Shown in pieces: positions 1 through 9,730 of a DNA stretch of 58,895 nucleotides (position 1 is its first letter; each line of letters begins with the position of its first letter). The notes beneath the pieces are model-generated. The model worked only from the letters and a program-made list of their open reading frames with translations. It was not told where the DNA came from and made no database searches. Position numbers and translations under genes: made by a program. This stretch comes from Phoronis australis (Eukaryota; Phoronida; Phoronidae): contig NMRA01000058.1 of NCBI GenBank assembly GCA_002633005.1, positions 1,170,828 to 1,229,722 of the forward strand. Reading direction: 5' to 3'.

Positions 1-759
1 GGGTGCTTGTTCGAGCCTCCCTGGGTGCGCGCATGTGCCTGGTTCTCAAACTTAAGAATCACCTATGTAACTATTGTATTGCCTATTTTGACTGATTTGC
101 TCAGGTTTGTCGGGAGGATCTAGGTTATTGAATGCGAAAGGACATTCCGATCCCACTACTAGTACCCTATCTGGAATACCCCCAGGCATAGGTCACAATG
201 TACCCAAGTGAACTCTTACCAGTCAACATGTTAACTATTGTTACGCACAGTGAAACTTACATAATTCCTATCTAATTGCACCAAATAATTTAATGCAAAT
301 AAGGAAAATCTGTGTGATTTGACTTTGGGATTTAGTATGTGCTTTCGAATTTTTACCGGGTTGTGGAATACTAGAATGTCGCAAAAGTTTGCATATTCAG
401 ACTTAAAATTTTCACATTCAATGCGAGTTCGACTGGTTTGATTGAAATTAAATATTTCAGTGTCATGGTGAAAGTGATAGTTAATCTGGTTACAACTTTA
501 CCTAGGAGTTGGGTTGAGTTGAATATGGACTGACTAGAATGATTTCCCCATGTCTGTACGGGCATTTTCTTTTCCCTCTAGAAATTTGCTTGGAACCTCA
601 TTTTAATATCTTTGCAAATGTCAGCCAGTAAAGTGATTGGTAGGAGTACAGGATATAGTATTTTTATGTTTACTGTAGTACATGAGATAATAATTCTATT
701 TTTACTGTAAACTATTATGGTTACGTAAGACCTCTCGTGAACACCATGCCAGTATTTTC
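1..759. other. No gene recognised
   Basis: I see no convincing exon, RNA gene or repeat here. The only open frame of note (371-565, minus) is short and has no recognisable motif. It is probably intergenic or intronic DNA. Confidence 0.4.
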
Positions 760-929
760 AATGGTGGATTCAGAGGACAGCTAAGGGGCCATCATGGCCA
801 TGGCCCCGGCCCCCTAAAACGCTACAAGATCAATTGGCAGTTAGGGGGGGGGGGCAGGGGATGATGGGCAAAACCGTACTCTGCCCTAACCCCCCAACTC
901 AAAATCCTGGATCCGCCCGACCGCCCCTG
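760..929 (+). mobile_element. hAT-like MITE, copy 1 (CAGNGGCGGATY family)
   Basis: A short non-coding element begins with a degenerate GGTGGATTCAGAGG end and finishes with CCTGGATCCGCCC. The same unit recurs at 6814-6968 (inverted), 30088-30250 and 33727-33881. The best copy starts CAGTGGCGGATTTAGAGG and ends in the inverse of CAGGGGCGGATCCAGG, so the family has short imperfect terminal inverted repeats. CAG-beginning ends of this kind are typical of hAT elements; assigning it to hAT is inference. This copy has a G-run near 846-854 and no clear 8 bp target duplication. Confidence 0.6.
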
Positions 930-1027
930 ATCTTTACATGGATAACATTCCCTGTAAATGGGTTATGTCTGGATTCTTAAGAAGCTATCTCATACTGTTA
1001 TGTTTGCTGATATCTCATTGTTTTCAG

Positions 1028-1132
1028 GTCTCTATTAACTTGGCGAAGTACTTGGAGGAACTAGACATCCAAACATTTGCATCGGAACAATCACCCAGGG
1101 GTGGTATTGGGCTGTTTACATCCACATGGCAG
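1028..1132 (+). CDS. Candidate host exon, function unknown
   Basis: A pyrimidine-rich acceptor ending TTTTCAG lies directly before 1028, and a GTAGAA donor follows 1132. The 105 nt between them is open in the frame that starts at its first base and encodes 35 residues, including NLAKYLEELDIQTFASE and ending in FTSTWQ. The length is a multiple of three, so the exon would be skippable without a frameshift. I do not recognise the protein, and no partner exon was found in the window. It may be an internal exon of a gene that mostly lies upstream, or a chance open frame. Confidence 0.35.
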
Positions 1133-2022
1133 GTAGAACTTCATATGTTTCATTGTTGAGTTAAAAATAGTGCTGCTATCAGGGTTTGAATTTGAAACAA
1201 TATGAAATATGTCCTTGGTTTAGCCAATGGGCTTATAATCTTTAACAAGCTCACTGATTCTTGTAGCCATTTGGTCAAGTCAATGTAAAGCTTCTTAGTT
1301 TTGCTATAAGTTTCAAAAAGTACACGCGGAAGTATACATGTGATATTAAACTTTCAGTTCTAACCCTGGTTGTGCCGGCTAAATATCCATGAAACATTAG
1401 TAAGAAGTTCTATGCTGGCTGGAGACAGCTAGTTAGAATACAACTAGCTCTGCTCATTATGCAGAGTTGTGCATTTTCTTATCAGATTAACGAATTAAAC
1501 AATGAAAAGTTCACAAAAATAATGGGAATTGTAGTTTATTGCAGTTGCCAACAGTTTCATCATTTGATAAAAATATTAATTAATTTGTCATAGAACTTGA
1601 ACTAAAAAGCTATAGAACACGATACCTGGTTAGCCTGAAGTCCAACTTTTATTAACACATTAAGTTTTGTCATATGCATGGTTTGTTCTAGATTGTGATA
1701 GCATGATAGGTGACCATACGCATGTTTTGTATTTAAGTTGTATAGAATAAAATTGTTTTGGATGTCGCGAATCCAGGATTAAAACTTCATTCAAAACAGT
1801 ATGCGGAAAACTGACCCACTGCAGTGCATGCTTGAAGTAAACTTGCAGACTAGTCTTGCGCTTGAATCCTGGAGAGTAATTGGTTAAATTTTGAGTTTGA
1901 AGACTATTTTCTAGGCTCTGTACATAAGTCAGAAAGTTTTACAAATCAGTGTTGTATAAACAGCACGATAAATATCCAGCAAGTTAAGTTGTCTTATACT
2001 GATAGCTTTTACCCGCCTGTTA
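1133..2022. other. No gene recognised
   Basis: AT-rich non-coding DNA between the candidate exon and the THAP element. No ORF, RNA or repeat was recognised. It could be intron. Confidence 0.4.
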
Positions 2023-2026
2023 TTAA

Positions 2027-3347
2027 AGGCGAAGGCAACCTTTTTCCATGTCATTTTGAGCTAAAATAAGGTTGGTTGGTTATCCTAGACATATTTTCCA
2101 CTTAATTACAGCTTTTTGTAATTTTATTAAATACTCGTCCGCTACTCCGGAAGTGACGTTTTAGGAGGCAAGCATTTCGCGCCAATTTCTTTTCATATAG
2201 TCTGACTGTGAGAGCTGCCGAGTCAGTCATTGTTCTACCTCGGTTGTGTTAAGTTCCGCCGTCGTTTGCTTTCATTTACTAGTCAGTCAACATGCCACAC
2301 TGTTGCTGCGTACCAGGAGTACTAATTATCAGCTCACGCGCGCTTTGGGAGTACCTTTGCATCGCTTTCCGATGGATGACACACTTCGACGTACTTGGCT
2401 CGTTCGTGTGAAGAACACAGCGTTACCCGTCCACGCAACGCACAAAGCAGTGGAGAATTACAGTGTGTGTGGCAAGCACTTTCTGCCGTCTGATTACGGA
2501 AGGGATTTGTACGCTGAACTGATGAAGGTCCCTGCGAAACAACGTCTGAAGAAGGATGCCATTCCGTCTGGGTTGATTCCCGGCAGTGCCCCGTCGCCAC
2601 CCCCGAGAAGTGCGTTTTTGAAGCGAGAACTCTCGCGAGCTGTGGCCAATACAGTGACTGGAGCCAGTGGAGACATTTCATCTACTGTCACCCGTGCCTC
2701 CGAACGTACCCCAGAGCGTGCAATTCCTGGAACCAGTAGTGATTCACCCTGTGCTGTTTTCTCCAGCCCAGAGCCTCTAAGCAGCCCTGCAGCGATATTG
2801 AGTAGTGGGAGTGATTACAGGCTCAGTTCGACACCCAGTGAAGAGGACAGTTCGTCGTCCAGTAAACAGATCGGTGAGCCAAACTTTTATTGTGGACTTG
2901 TATTGGAGCTATTTAGAAGGTGACAGGTGTGTGGCGAGGGAGTCACACGACACGAAGTAAGCAGTTTGGGTGCTCAGGTCACCATCCAGTGGGAGTGTGT
3001 CGCGGGACATTCTGGCAAGTNTACAACACACTAAACAATCCCTAAATCCAACGTAGTTGAGTTCTCTACTAACCTATCTTGCCGCAGAATACTCGCCGAT
3101 GAAAAGTGGTGGCGACAATTGTTGAAAAACAGCACAAAACAAAAGTAGAATAGAACAGATTCACACGGTAAAATCAACGCAAAACCAAGTGGCGGGAAAC
3201 GCTTGCCTCCTAAATCGTCACTTCCGGAGTAGCTATCGAGTAATTTATAAAATTACGAAAAGCTGTAATTAAGTGGAAAATACGTCTAGGATAATCAACC
3301 AACCTTATTTTAGCTCAAAATGACATGGAAAAGGGTTGCCTTCGCCT
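2027..3347 (+). mobile_element. TTAA-flanked DNA transposon with ~160 bp TIRs (Kolobok-like)
   Basis: The left end (2027-2186) starts AGGCGAAGGCAACC, and the right end (3189-3347) is its inverted copy ending GGTTGCCTTCGCCT. The two arms match closely over about 160 bp, including GGAGGCAAGC near the inner edge. TTAA lies immediately outside both ends (2023-2026 and 3348-3351), which is a clean target-site duplication. A 4 bp TTAA target together with a THAP-domain gene fits the Kolobok superfamily; piggyBac also uses TTAA, but no piggyBac transposase is inside. At 1.3 kb with only the 5' part of a gene, this is an internally deleted, probably non-autonomous copy. A single N sits at 3021. Confidence 0.8.
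2292..2923 (+). pseudogene. THAP-domain protein, 5' part, frameshifted
   Basis: THAP domains are DNA-binding zinc fingers with a C2CH pattern, often at the start of transposase-related proteins. A typical start, MPHCCCVPG, begins at 2292. About 20 bases later the frame must shift by one to continue as TNYQLTRALGVPLHRFP, so the second zinc-ligand cysteine is lost at the break. Downstream in the main frame are the expected landmarks: HRFP, an R-x-x-W, VCGKHF (the final C-x2-H) and KKDAIPSGLIP, which matches the AVPT-type end of the domain. A Ser/Pro-rich tail follows. A possible splice donor (G|GTGAGC) lies near 2872, after which the protein would continue in exons deleted from this copy. The gene lies wholly between the TIRs at 2027-2186 and 3189-3347. 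Confidence 0.75.
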
Positions 3348-3577
3348 TTAAAATTTGTTGTCTTTATTGCAGAGTGCGCCTTCAACAATCGTTGAATAAG
3401 GAAGGCTACCCAGACAATACAATGTACGCACTTACGAACTGCAGCTCATGAACCTATGAATTCAGTTATCTGAGCTCGGAAACGCGCGTTTGTAGTCACG
3501 AAACATGGATTATTTGCCCGTGAAGCTAAGCGAGCAGATCCAGCTAAAGAAGACTGAGTGGCTTGTGGTCTACCATA

Positions 3578-4060
3578 GGGCCCTTTCACATTGACTTAAC
3601 TCTTGTCTGAGCGGAATATCGACGTATACTGGACCGTTCATTCTGGCTTTGGTAGTTAATGAACTTCGAAGTAAACAGTAGGTGACGCTGTCGTGATCGA
3701 CAGTATCGCAAGGTAGCACTGCACGCTAAGATGTGACAACTTGGGAACATTTGCATGTGTTAATTGACAAAACTTATTTTCAAATTGATTGTTGATTATT
3801 AGAGCAAGGAATAAACAACTATTAGCCATCACACTACTATGCAATTGTTAATGATAACAGTGGCCCCTGGCAATAACTTCGATAGGACCGAAGTTGATCG
3901 TTTATACTGCGTGGCAGCGTTGATGCTAAGCAATTCAATCCACCTGTTTAGTACGAAGTTAACCGGTGCTGTTAACTTCCTTCCAGGATCAAAGTTTAAG
4001 TGTTCATACTGACATTAACTCCCAAAAACTTTGACGCGTCGATGTTGGTATGAAAGGCCC
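3578..4060. mobile_element. Putative MITE with GGGCCCTTTCA ends
   Basis: The left end GGGCCCTTTCACATTGAC is matched by an inverted right end, TGGTATGAAAGGCCC. TA dinucleotides flank both sides (3576-3577, 4061-4062), as expected of a TA-duplicating element. Internal sequence is non-coding, and the frame at 3656-3844 has no motif. Only about 15 terminal bases pair, so this call is moderate. Confidence 0.45.
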
Positions 4061-4062
4061 TA

Positions 4063-4919
4063 TAGATATGTGTATGAAATTCAGTAGCTTTAAATTAAAG
4101 AAAAAAGAATATTTTTGTGGTCAAAGGTCTAAGTTTTCGAATTTCCATCTCGTATAACCAGGTTGTACTTAGGGTTACTTTTAGTGAATCTTGTTCGCAC
4201 CATGGAGTGTATTGGATTTACTGTTATTATGATTGTCAACAAAACGAAACGACATTTAAATTGATATTTTTAAGGTTGAAAACAATTATAGGTGATTCTA
4301 AACACTATTTCTAGCATAAGGATTGTACTTCCCAAAATCAGACCTGTGGCCATTGTCGATAAACTTTTAGTTACCTGTTACGTTTTATGTTATGCTTTTG
4401 TCTCTGTGGATATTCTTGGATTTTGCATGCTATGATTTTAGTTGAAAAAGTCTGCTGTTGAAACGTAGACTTTTGTTGTAGTCCTTCCTGGCTATGTAAT
4501 CATCACATTTTCTTTGGTTGTGTTTCATGATTTGGTAGTGATTTCTCTGTTTGTACATTCCATTTTGCTCCCTCAGTTATCGCATAATTGTCATAGACTG
4601 AGAACGATGCAAATATGAATATATTATTGGCCTCATTTAGTTTTCACTGCATTGTATACATGACACTTGATGAACTGATTTTTGAAATGTTTATGGTTTT
4701 TAAGATTTGATATTTCACTTATGTTCACTTATTTTAAGGAATTAGTGTATTTTAGGAAGTACATTTTATTTTCTGCAATTAATCACTGTTAATGAAATGT
4801 TAACAGATCTCTAGTTTGTTAAATCTTGATGAGAATCATTAAATTTGTTACTGTACTCCACTCTTGTTTTAGTGAAAGTCTAAATTTTTGAACGCCTATC
4901 CTATTGAAACTGATTGCTT
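4063..4919. other. No gene recognised
   Basis: AT-rich DNA. The open frame at 4117-4314 has no recognisable motif and is probably chance. Confidence 0.35.
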
Positions 4920-5118
4920 TTAGAAAACTTCAATTTTCAAAAGTTAGTTCCTTGAAAACTTATGTTCGGAAAACTTAGTTTTCAAAAACTTAAGTTTCTG
5001 AAACTTAAGTTCCAAAATACTTAAGTTTTCGCCAAAAACTTAAGTTTTCGTGAATGAAAACTTAAGTTTTCAGACCAAAAACTTAAGTTTTTTGATGTAA
5101 ACTTAAGTTCATTTTTGT
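4920..5118. repeat. Array of AAACTTAAGTTT palindromes
   Basis: Seven exact CTTAAG cores occur at 4989, 5004, 5020, 5039, 5061, 5082 and 5102, each in a longer palindrome of the AAACTTAAGTTT type. Degenerate half-units (AAAACTTATG, AAAACTTAGTT) extend upstream to about 4920. Spacing rises from 15-16 to about 20-22 bp. Each unit can fold on itself, and neighbouring units can pair with each other. It directly precedes the Gypsy fragment, but I see no functional link. Confidence 0.85.
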
Positions 5119-5198
5119 AAGGGGTAGCTTAGGTACCTTGGGAGTTGCCACTGGTGAACAGCGAACAGTTAAATGTTTGTTTGGCCAAAGTTCACCCG

Positions 5199-8100
5199 CT
5201 AAGTCATAAAATGGTAATTGCCGACCAAGGGCACGCTTAATCTGAATTGGTCGTCTACGCTAGGCGACCACTTAACCGACCCAAGTGCTGACCACAGAGG
5301 CGACTGTAACTCTGGCAGGAAGCCATTCTCGAGCATGGCTACTAGACATGACAAGTCCCGGTCACTGATTGTGGTTGCACGGACTTTGTCCCAGGTGACA
5401 GACGGTACATATAAGTCTTTCAGGGAGGCTGAGACGACTCGCTCCAATTGATCGTCGAGTCTTAAGCTTGGGGATGGGGAGCGTTGCCGCAGAATCTGTA
5501 GGGGTGCGCAGACCGTAGTGGACCCGGGGATGACGGCACCGATATTGTCCTCGAGACGATATTTGTCCGGGGAACGTGGTCCGGACGGGGAGTGCTACGT
5601 GCAGTCAGAGGCCTTGTTCTAAGCTTCACGTATGTGGACAAGTTAGAATTTGTAACGCAGTGTCTTTTCCTTGAGGTTGCGGAGGCGGTAGCTGCTGATC
5701 TTGTCCAGTGGTTTCGGGTCAAATATGCCCAGGAGTGGCTTGTGGTCGACAGTGACAATTAAATTCGCGCGCCCAAGTATGAAATATCTTGCTCGGTCGA
5801 GCGCATCCGTAACAGCGAGATCCTCACCTTCAACCGGGGTGTAACGCGATTCAGCGGGGTGGGTGAATCGACTACCTACAAGAGCCACCTTCCATCCGTC
5901 AGGGCAACAGAATAGTTTCTTTGGGGTTATTGTTGCGCAGCCGCAGTGTTTTTTCAGGAGCCAGAACCCGAGGCCCTCTTTCAATCAGTCTGTGACGATG
6001 CATGTTGGCTTTATTTTATCGAATATCTGAACTCCATGGCAAAATCTCGTCGATAATTTTGGACTCGGACGCCTAGAACAGTGCATCTATGGTGTCGTCC
6101 CAGTAGAAGCTTTGACTCGGTTTCAGGCGTTCAACGAACAGCGCCATGGCAGTCGCTATGGAAAATGTGTGGGAGATCTGGTTCACTAAGCCGACTGAGA
6201 GGGGGGGGGGGGGTTTCTCNACGCAGTTGCTGGCAAGAACGAAATTTTCTGGATTCAGAGTGATTCCACTGTTGCAACAAGTGTACCGGAACAGTCATCT
6301 GATGGAAGCATTTTTCAATGGAGTCCGACCATAAAAGTGTGTCATCGACGCATTTCACGTTGTCAGGGATGTTACCTACATGTATAATATCGTCGAAGCC
6401 GGAAGCAATATAAACTTGGGGGCAGACACAATATCGGTAGCGTCCCCATGGCGTTATGAACTTGGTGAGGTGTCAGATCGTCCTCGTGCAGCGGAATGCT
6501 GCGATACCCGTTCCACGCGTCACACACAGATTTCTTTTTGTTATAGGTAGCGGATATCGCCAGGTGGAAGGGCGATGGCGTGTGGTGGGTATTCCTCGTC
6601 GCGTGAGCGTTTAGGCTTTGAATGTCGACCGTGCGACGTGGTTTCCCAAACTTCTTTGCGCATATGACCATACGGTGGTAGTAGGTCACTGGAGTTCCAA
6701 CGGGTACAGGGTTGATAACACCCAGGCTGACATCCTGGCCTAAGCCGGCCTTGACTTCGTTCTGCCCATGGATGGGGACGGGGATGGGTGTTTGGTGGGA
6801 TGTCGGTTCGTTGCTGGGGCGGATCCAGGATTTGGAGTTGGGAGGGCATTATAGAGTACTAGCCAGGATTTTGCCCATCAGACATTCGCACTCCAGAACT
6901 GCCAAATGGAATTTGGGAGAATTTTGGAGGGGTCATGGCCACCTTGGCCCCCTATAAATCCGCCACTGCGGTGTCCAAATTGATCATGAGGCGGAGTGGG
7001 GGACCGCCCATCATCGAGAGTTCGGTATGTTCACATGTATTGAATGTACAGGACGCGTAGTGGTCCAAAAGCCACTGTCGCGGACGACAGTAGCTGGAAA
7101 CGGAAATGTCATTAGACGAGGAGGGGGTTTAAGCCGTGGTGGGCACATGCAAGGGGTGTCTTTGCCGTCGTGTTTGGTCGCAAGGCACACGCCGATTGTT
7201 GGGAATTTTACGCTAATTATACCTAACCCTAGGCAGGTCTGTCTACTTTAGAAGAATTTGTCTGTCGGGTCAGATATGTAGACGATCTGTTTGGTACTGT
7301 GGGTGGGAAGTTGAAGGCTCAAGAGATGGGCAATAACCGCCCCGAAGATGGTAATATCGCTTTTGTTCATCGTTCTCATAGTCAGGGTGACGAGAAGCAG
7401 GTCTGCGAGCGACATGCGCAGCTTTGGCACCCGGTGTCCGCTATGCAGGCGATAGTGGCGCCATCAACAGTGGCTGACATAGTGGGGTGGACCCCGAGTG
7501 AGGGGTAAGCGTAATGGGTGAATCTTAATGACCGTGGGTTGCGACATCGATTAGCGCTTGACCTATACGGCGGAGGAGTGATCGAAGGCGTGGTGGTCGA
7601 GGGTGATCCCAGTGGCGTCGTCGATGTGGCATAAGCTGTCGCAGGACGCATGGCCGTGTTGTGTGTGGGTGTCCTGACGGTCGGTGCGGCAGCCGCCTCG
7701 ACACACAGCTGGGAAGTGATTCCTGGTGTTAAACTTCTCGCAAGTGTGGCCGAAAGCGGGACAAGAAGTAGGGCGTGTTTTCATCGGTGCTTTTCTGCCG
7801 TGTCCAGTCTAACTGCAATGTGTACATGTGTCGCTTATGTCAGGACGCTGATGCGGTAAAATGTTTTCGTGGGTTTCAGGCGTGCGTCCCGGTTTTTGCG
7901 GTATGTGCTTTTTACTACGTGGACGTGTGTGTGTGCTTGGCGAGGCGTGTGGCGGAGCGTTTGCCCGTTTCCTTCTTTTCGACAAATAAGAGGACCTCTT
8001 CCAGAGATTGTGACCGGTTGGAGTCCCCCAATAAGTCGAGCTAAATGTCTTTGTCTGCGAGGGCTTGGCACTCACCATATCGGTTATCATCGAGTCAGTG

Positions 8101-8510
8101 TAGTCAACAGGTTGGTTGCATGGTGGACAGGGCAGGGAGTATTGGCGCACAGCGTCTTGGCCTCGCACGCGGGCGCAAAATGCGCGGAATCGCTTGTCGT
8201 GGTCTTGGGTCAGTGTGTACAACTGTGCTCGGGCTACCATCGGGGCCTCTGCACGCTCAGCCAATATTTCCATGGAAGCCATGATCGCCTGAATGTCCGG
8301 TGAAGTCAGGGGGCCGACAGAGTTGCGTGTAAGGTCCTTTATCAGTTTCTCATTGCAGCATTCCAAGAGTTGGATGGTTTTGGTTTTCCCTCTGATGCCA
8401 GTGGCCTCTACGTACTCATCCCACCGCGTCAATAAATACTGCCAATCCGCCGAACTCACGTCAGTGGTGATGGACGTCCAGTTAACTCTATTTTGACGCT
8501 GGCGTTGGGC
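5199..8510 (-). pseudogene. Decayed Gypsy-type LTR retroelement (gag-pro-RT-RNase H)
   Basis: Read on the minus strand from 8510 downward, fragments appear in retroelement order. A gag-like region at 8459-7809 contains LLECCNEKLIKDLTR. A protease-like segment with an ADTGCQSC active-site motif lies in the 7651-7382 frame. RT fingers and palm lie around 6849-6372 (AKKFGKPRRTVD, WNGYRSIPLHEDD), and the RT catalytic YxDD-type box reads CVDDTLLW near 6358-6320. RNase H-like sequence follows at 5984-5640 (GSRFTHPAESRY, VDHKPLLGIFD). Homology then fades by about 5200, before any recognisable integrase. Frames change repeatedly and many stops occur, so this is a dead copy. I found no LTRs. A hAT-like MITE (6814-6968) interrupts it, and a single N (6220) sits beside a G-run. 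Confidence 0.8.
6814..6968 (-). mobile_element. hAT-like MITE, copy 2 (inside the Gypsy remnant)
   Basis: This is the inverted version of the family: it starts GGGGCGGATCCAGGATTT and ends AAATCCGCCACTG. The inner text GCCAAATGGAATTTGGGAGA is the reverse complement of the interior of the copies at 30088 and 33727. It interrupts the RT-to-protease part of the retroelement, so it inserted after that element. Confidence 0.7.
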
Positions 8511-9080
8511 TGGGCGGTGTGGGTGCGGCCGTGTATTTTTGGAGTTCCACGGCTAGTGTTAACTCGTTGTCCCCACTCTCATAACAGCACCCGGATTAAG
8601 GACACTGTACGGTGGGCATCCTGTGGAGTCACTGTTTTGGAAGATTAGCGGTCACGATCATAAAAATAACTCGCAAGTATTTGTTCATTGTTTATCGATG
8701 AAAGCAAACTACGAATGATCGTAACCTGAAAGAACAGAGACAAGGGGTAAATATTAGGTATCTGATATATGAGGTGTGATTATAATAGGTTAACAATGCT
8801 AGAGATGTGCTAAGGCTATTGTCAATTAGGGAACAATCTTACCGCTAATCAAATAACCGACTTAGAGACAAAAGGAACATGGCGGCTAGGGCGAATAGCA
8901 AGCGACATCTACATGTATATATCATAATTCTTTAAGTATGAAACAGATGTCAAATTTATACCCAATTAAGCCCACTGTCCTTTTAATGGGACGCATCAGT
9001 TTATTTTTATTATATTAAATCAGTTACATTATTTGACAAAAAATCCTTTGCAGTGAAATTATCATCCACCAGGAGAACTG
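8511..9080. other. Non-coding, with a solo piggyBac-type end
   Basis: No gene seen. At 8960-8991 a segment reading ACCCAATTAAGCCCACTGTC then CTTTTAATGGGA resembles the right end of the piggyBac element at 11826-11856. It suggests a second, mostly lost copy. Confidence 0.45.
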
Positions 9081-9481
9081 GGCCCGGTCTCTAATCTTTG
9101 TACTCAAAACGAACTCGAAACTATTTTTGGCAATTTCTCTGCTCCTTTTGTGCGAACTTAAGATAATTGGTTATCAAAATCTGCTCGAATACATTATAGC
9201 TTATGCATAAGAGTTTCTAGTTCAAGTTTGCCCTTGAAGACCCTTATATTCGTGCTACAAACTCGAGTAAAAACTCGAAATTTCGAGTTCAAACTCGAAC
9301 TTATTGCTTTAATGTTGGGTTTACAAACTGTGAACTAAGGGCAATAAATTATCTATGTAAGTTATTGTGTACTCGAGCATAGAATAATAGACACTTATCT
9401 TGAGTTCGCCCAAAAGTAGAGTAGAAAATGCCAAACCTAATTTCGAGTTCCATTCCGAGTAAAAAGATTGGAGATTGGGCC
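9081..9481. mobile_element. Harbinger-type MITE
   Basis: The left end GGCCCGGTCTCTAATCTTTG and the right end AAAGATTGGAGATTGGGCC are imperfect inverted repeats. They match the ends of the large Harbinger element (44276 and the internal end at 40675). The interior is rich in CTCGAA/TTCGAGT words, as are the subterminal parts of the large element. The flanking triplets are CTG on the left and CAG on the right, a near match to a CWG-type 3 bp target duplication. It is non-coding and was presumably mobilised by the related transposase. Confidence 0.7.
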
Positions 9482-9730
9482 CAGGACTGCAATAGTTATT
9501 GGGGGTTATCTCCTTTTGTTTTTGCTCAAAATAGGTATTACCATATCACACCCTTGAGTTTTCTGAGAAAATGGCTTCACAATCAAGGTAAGTAAAGTTT
9601 TATCTGCTTTTTGGAAATAACTAGGATAAATGTTACATTACTTGATAGAATATTAATTGATGAACATATTAGCATAATTATTTTGTAGTAATAAACAAAT
9701 TTTGAGACTTTTATGTATGAACCGACTGTC

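Noticed and set aside
7563-8303. Plus-strand frames of up to 144 codons
   Set aside because: They are antisense shadows of the gag region of the minus-strand Gypsy element.
9570-9593. ATGGCTTCACAATCAAG followed by GTAAGT as a first exon of the piggyBac gene
   Set aside because: It lies outside the left inverted repeat at 9731, and the coding frame inside has its own start at 9814.
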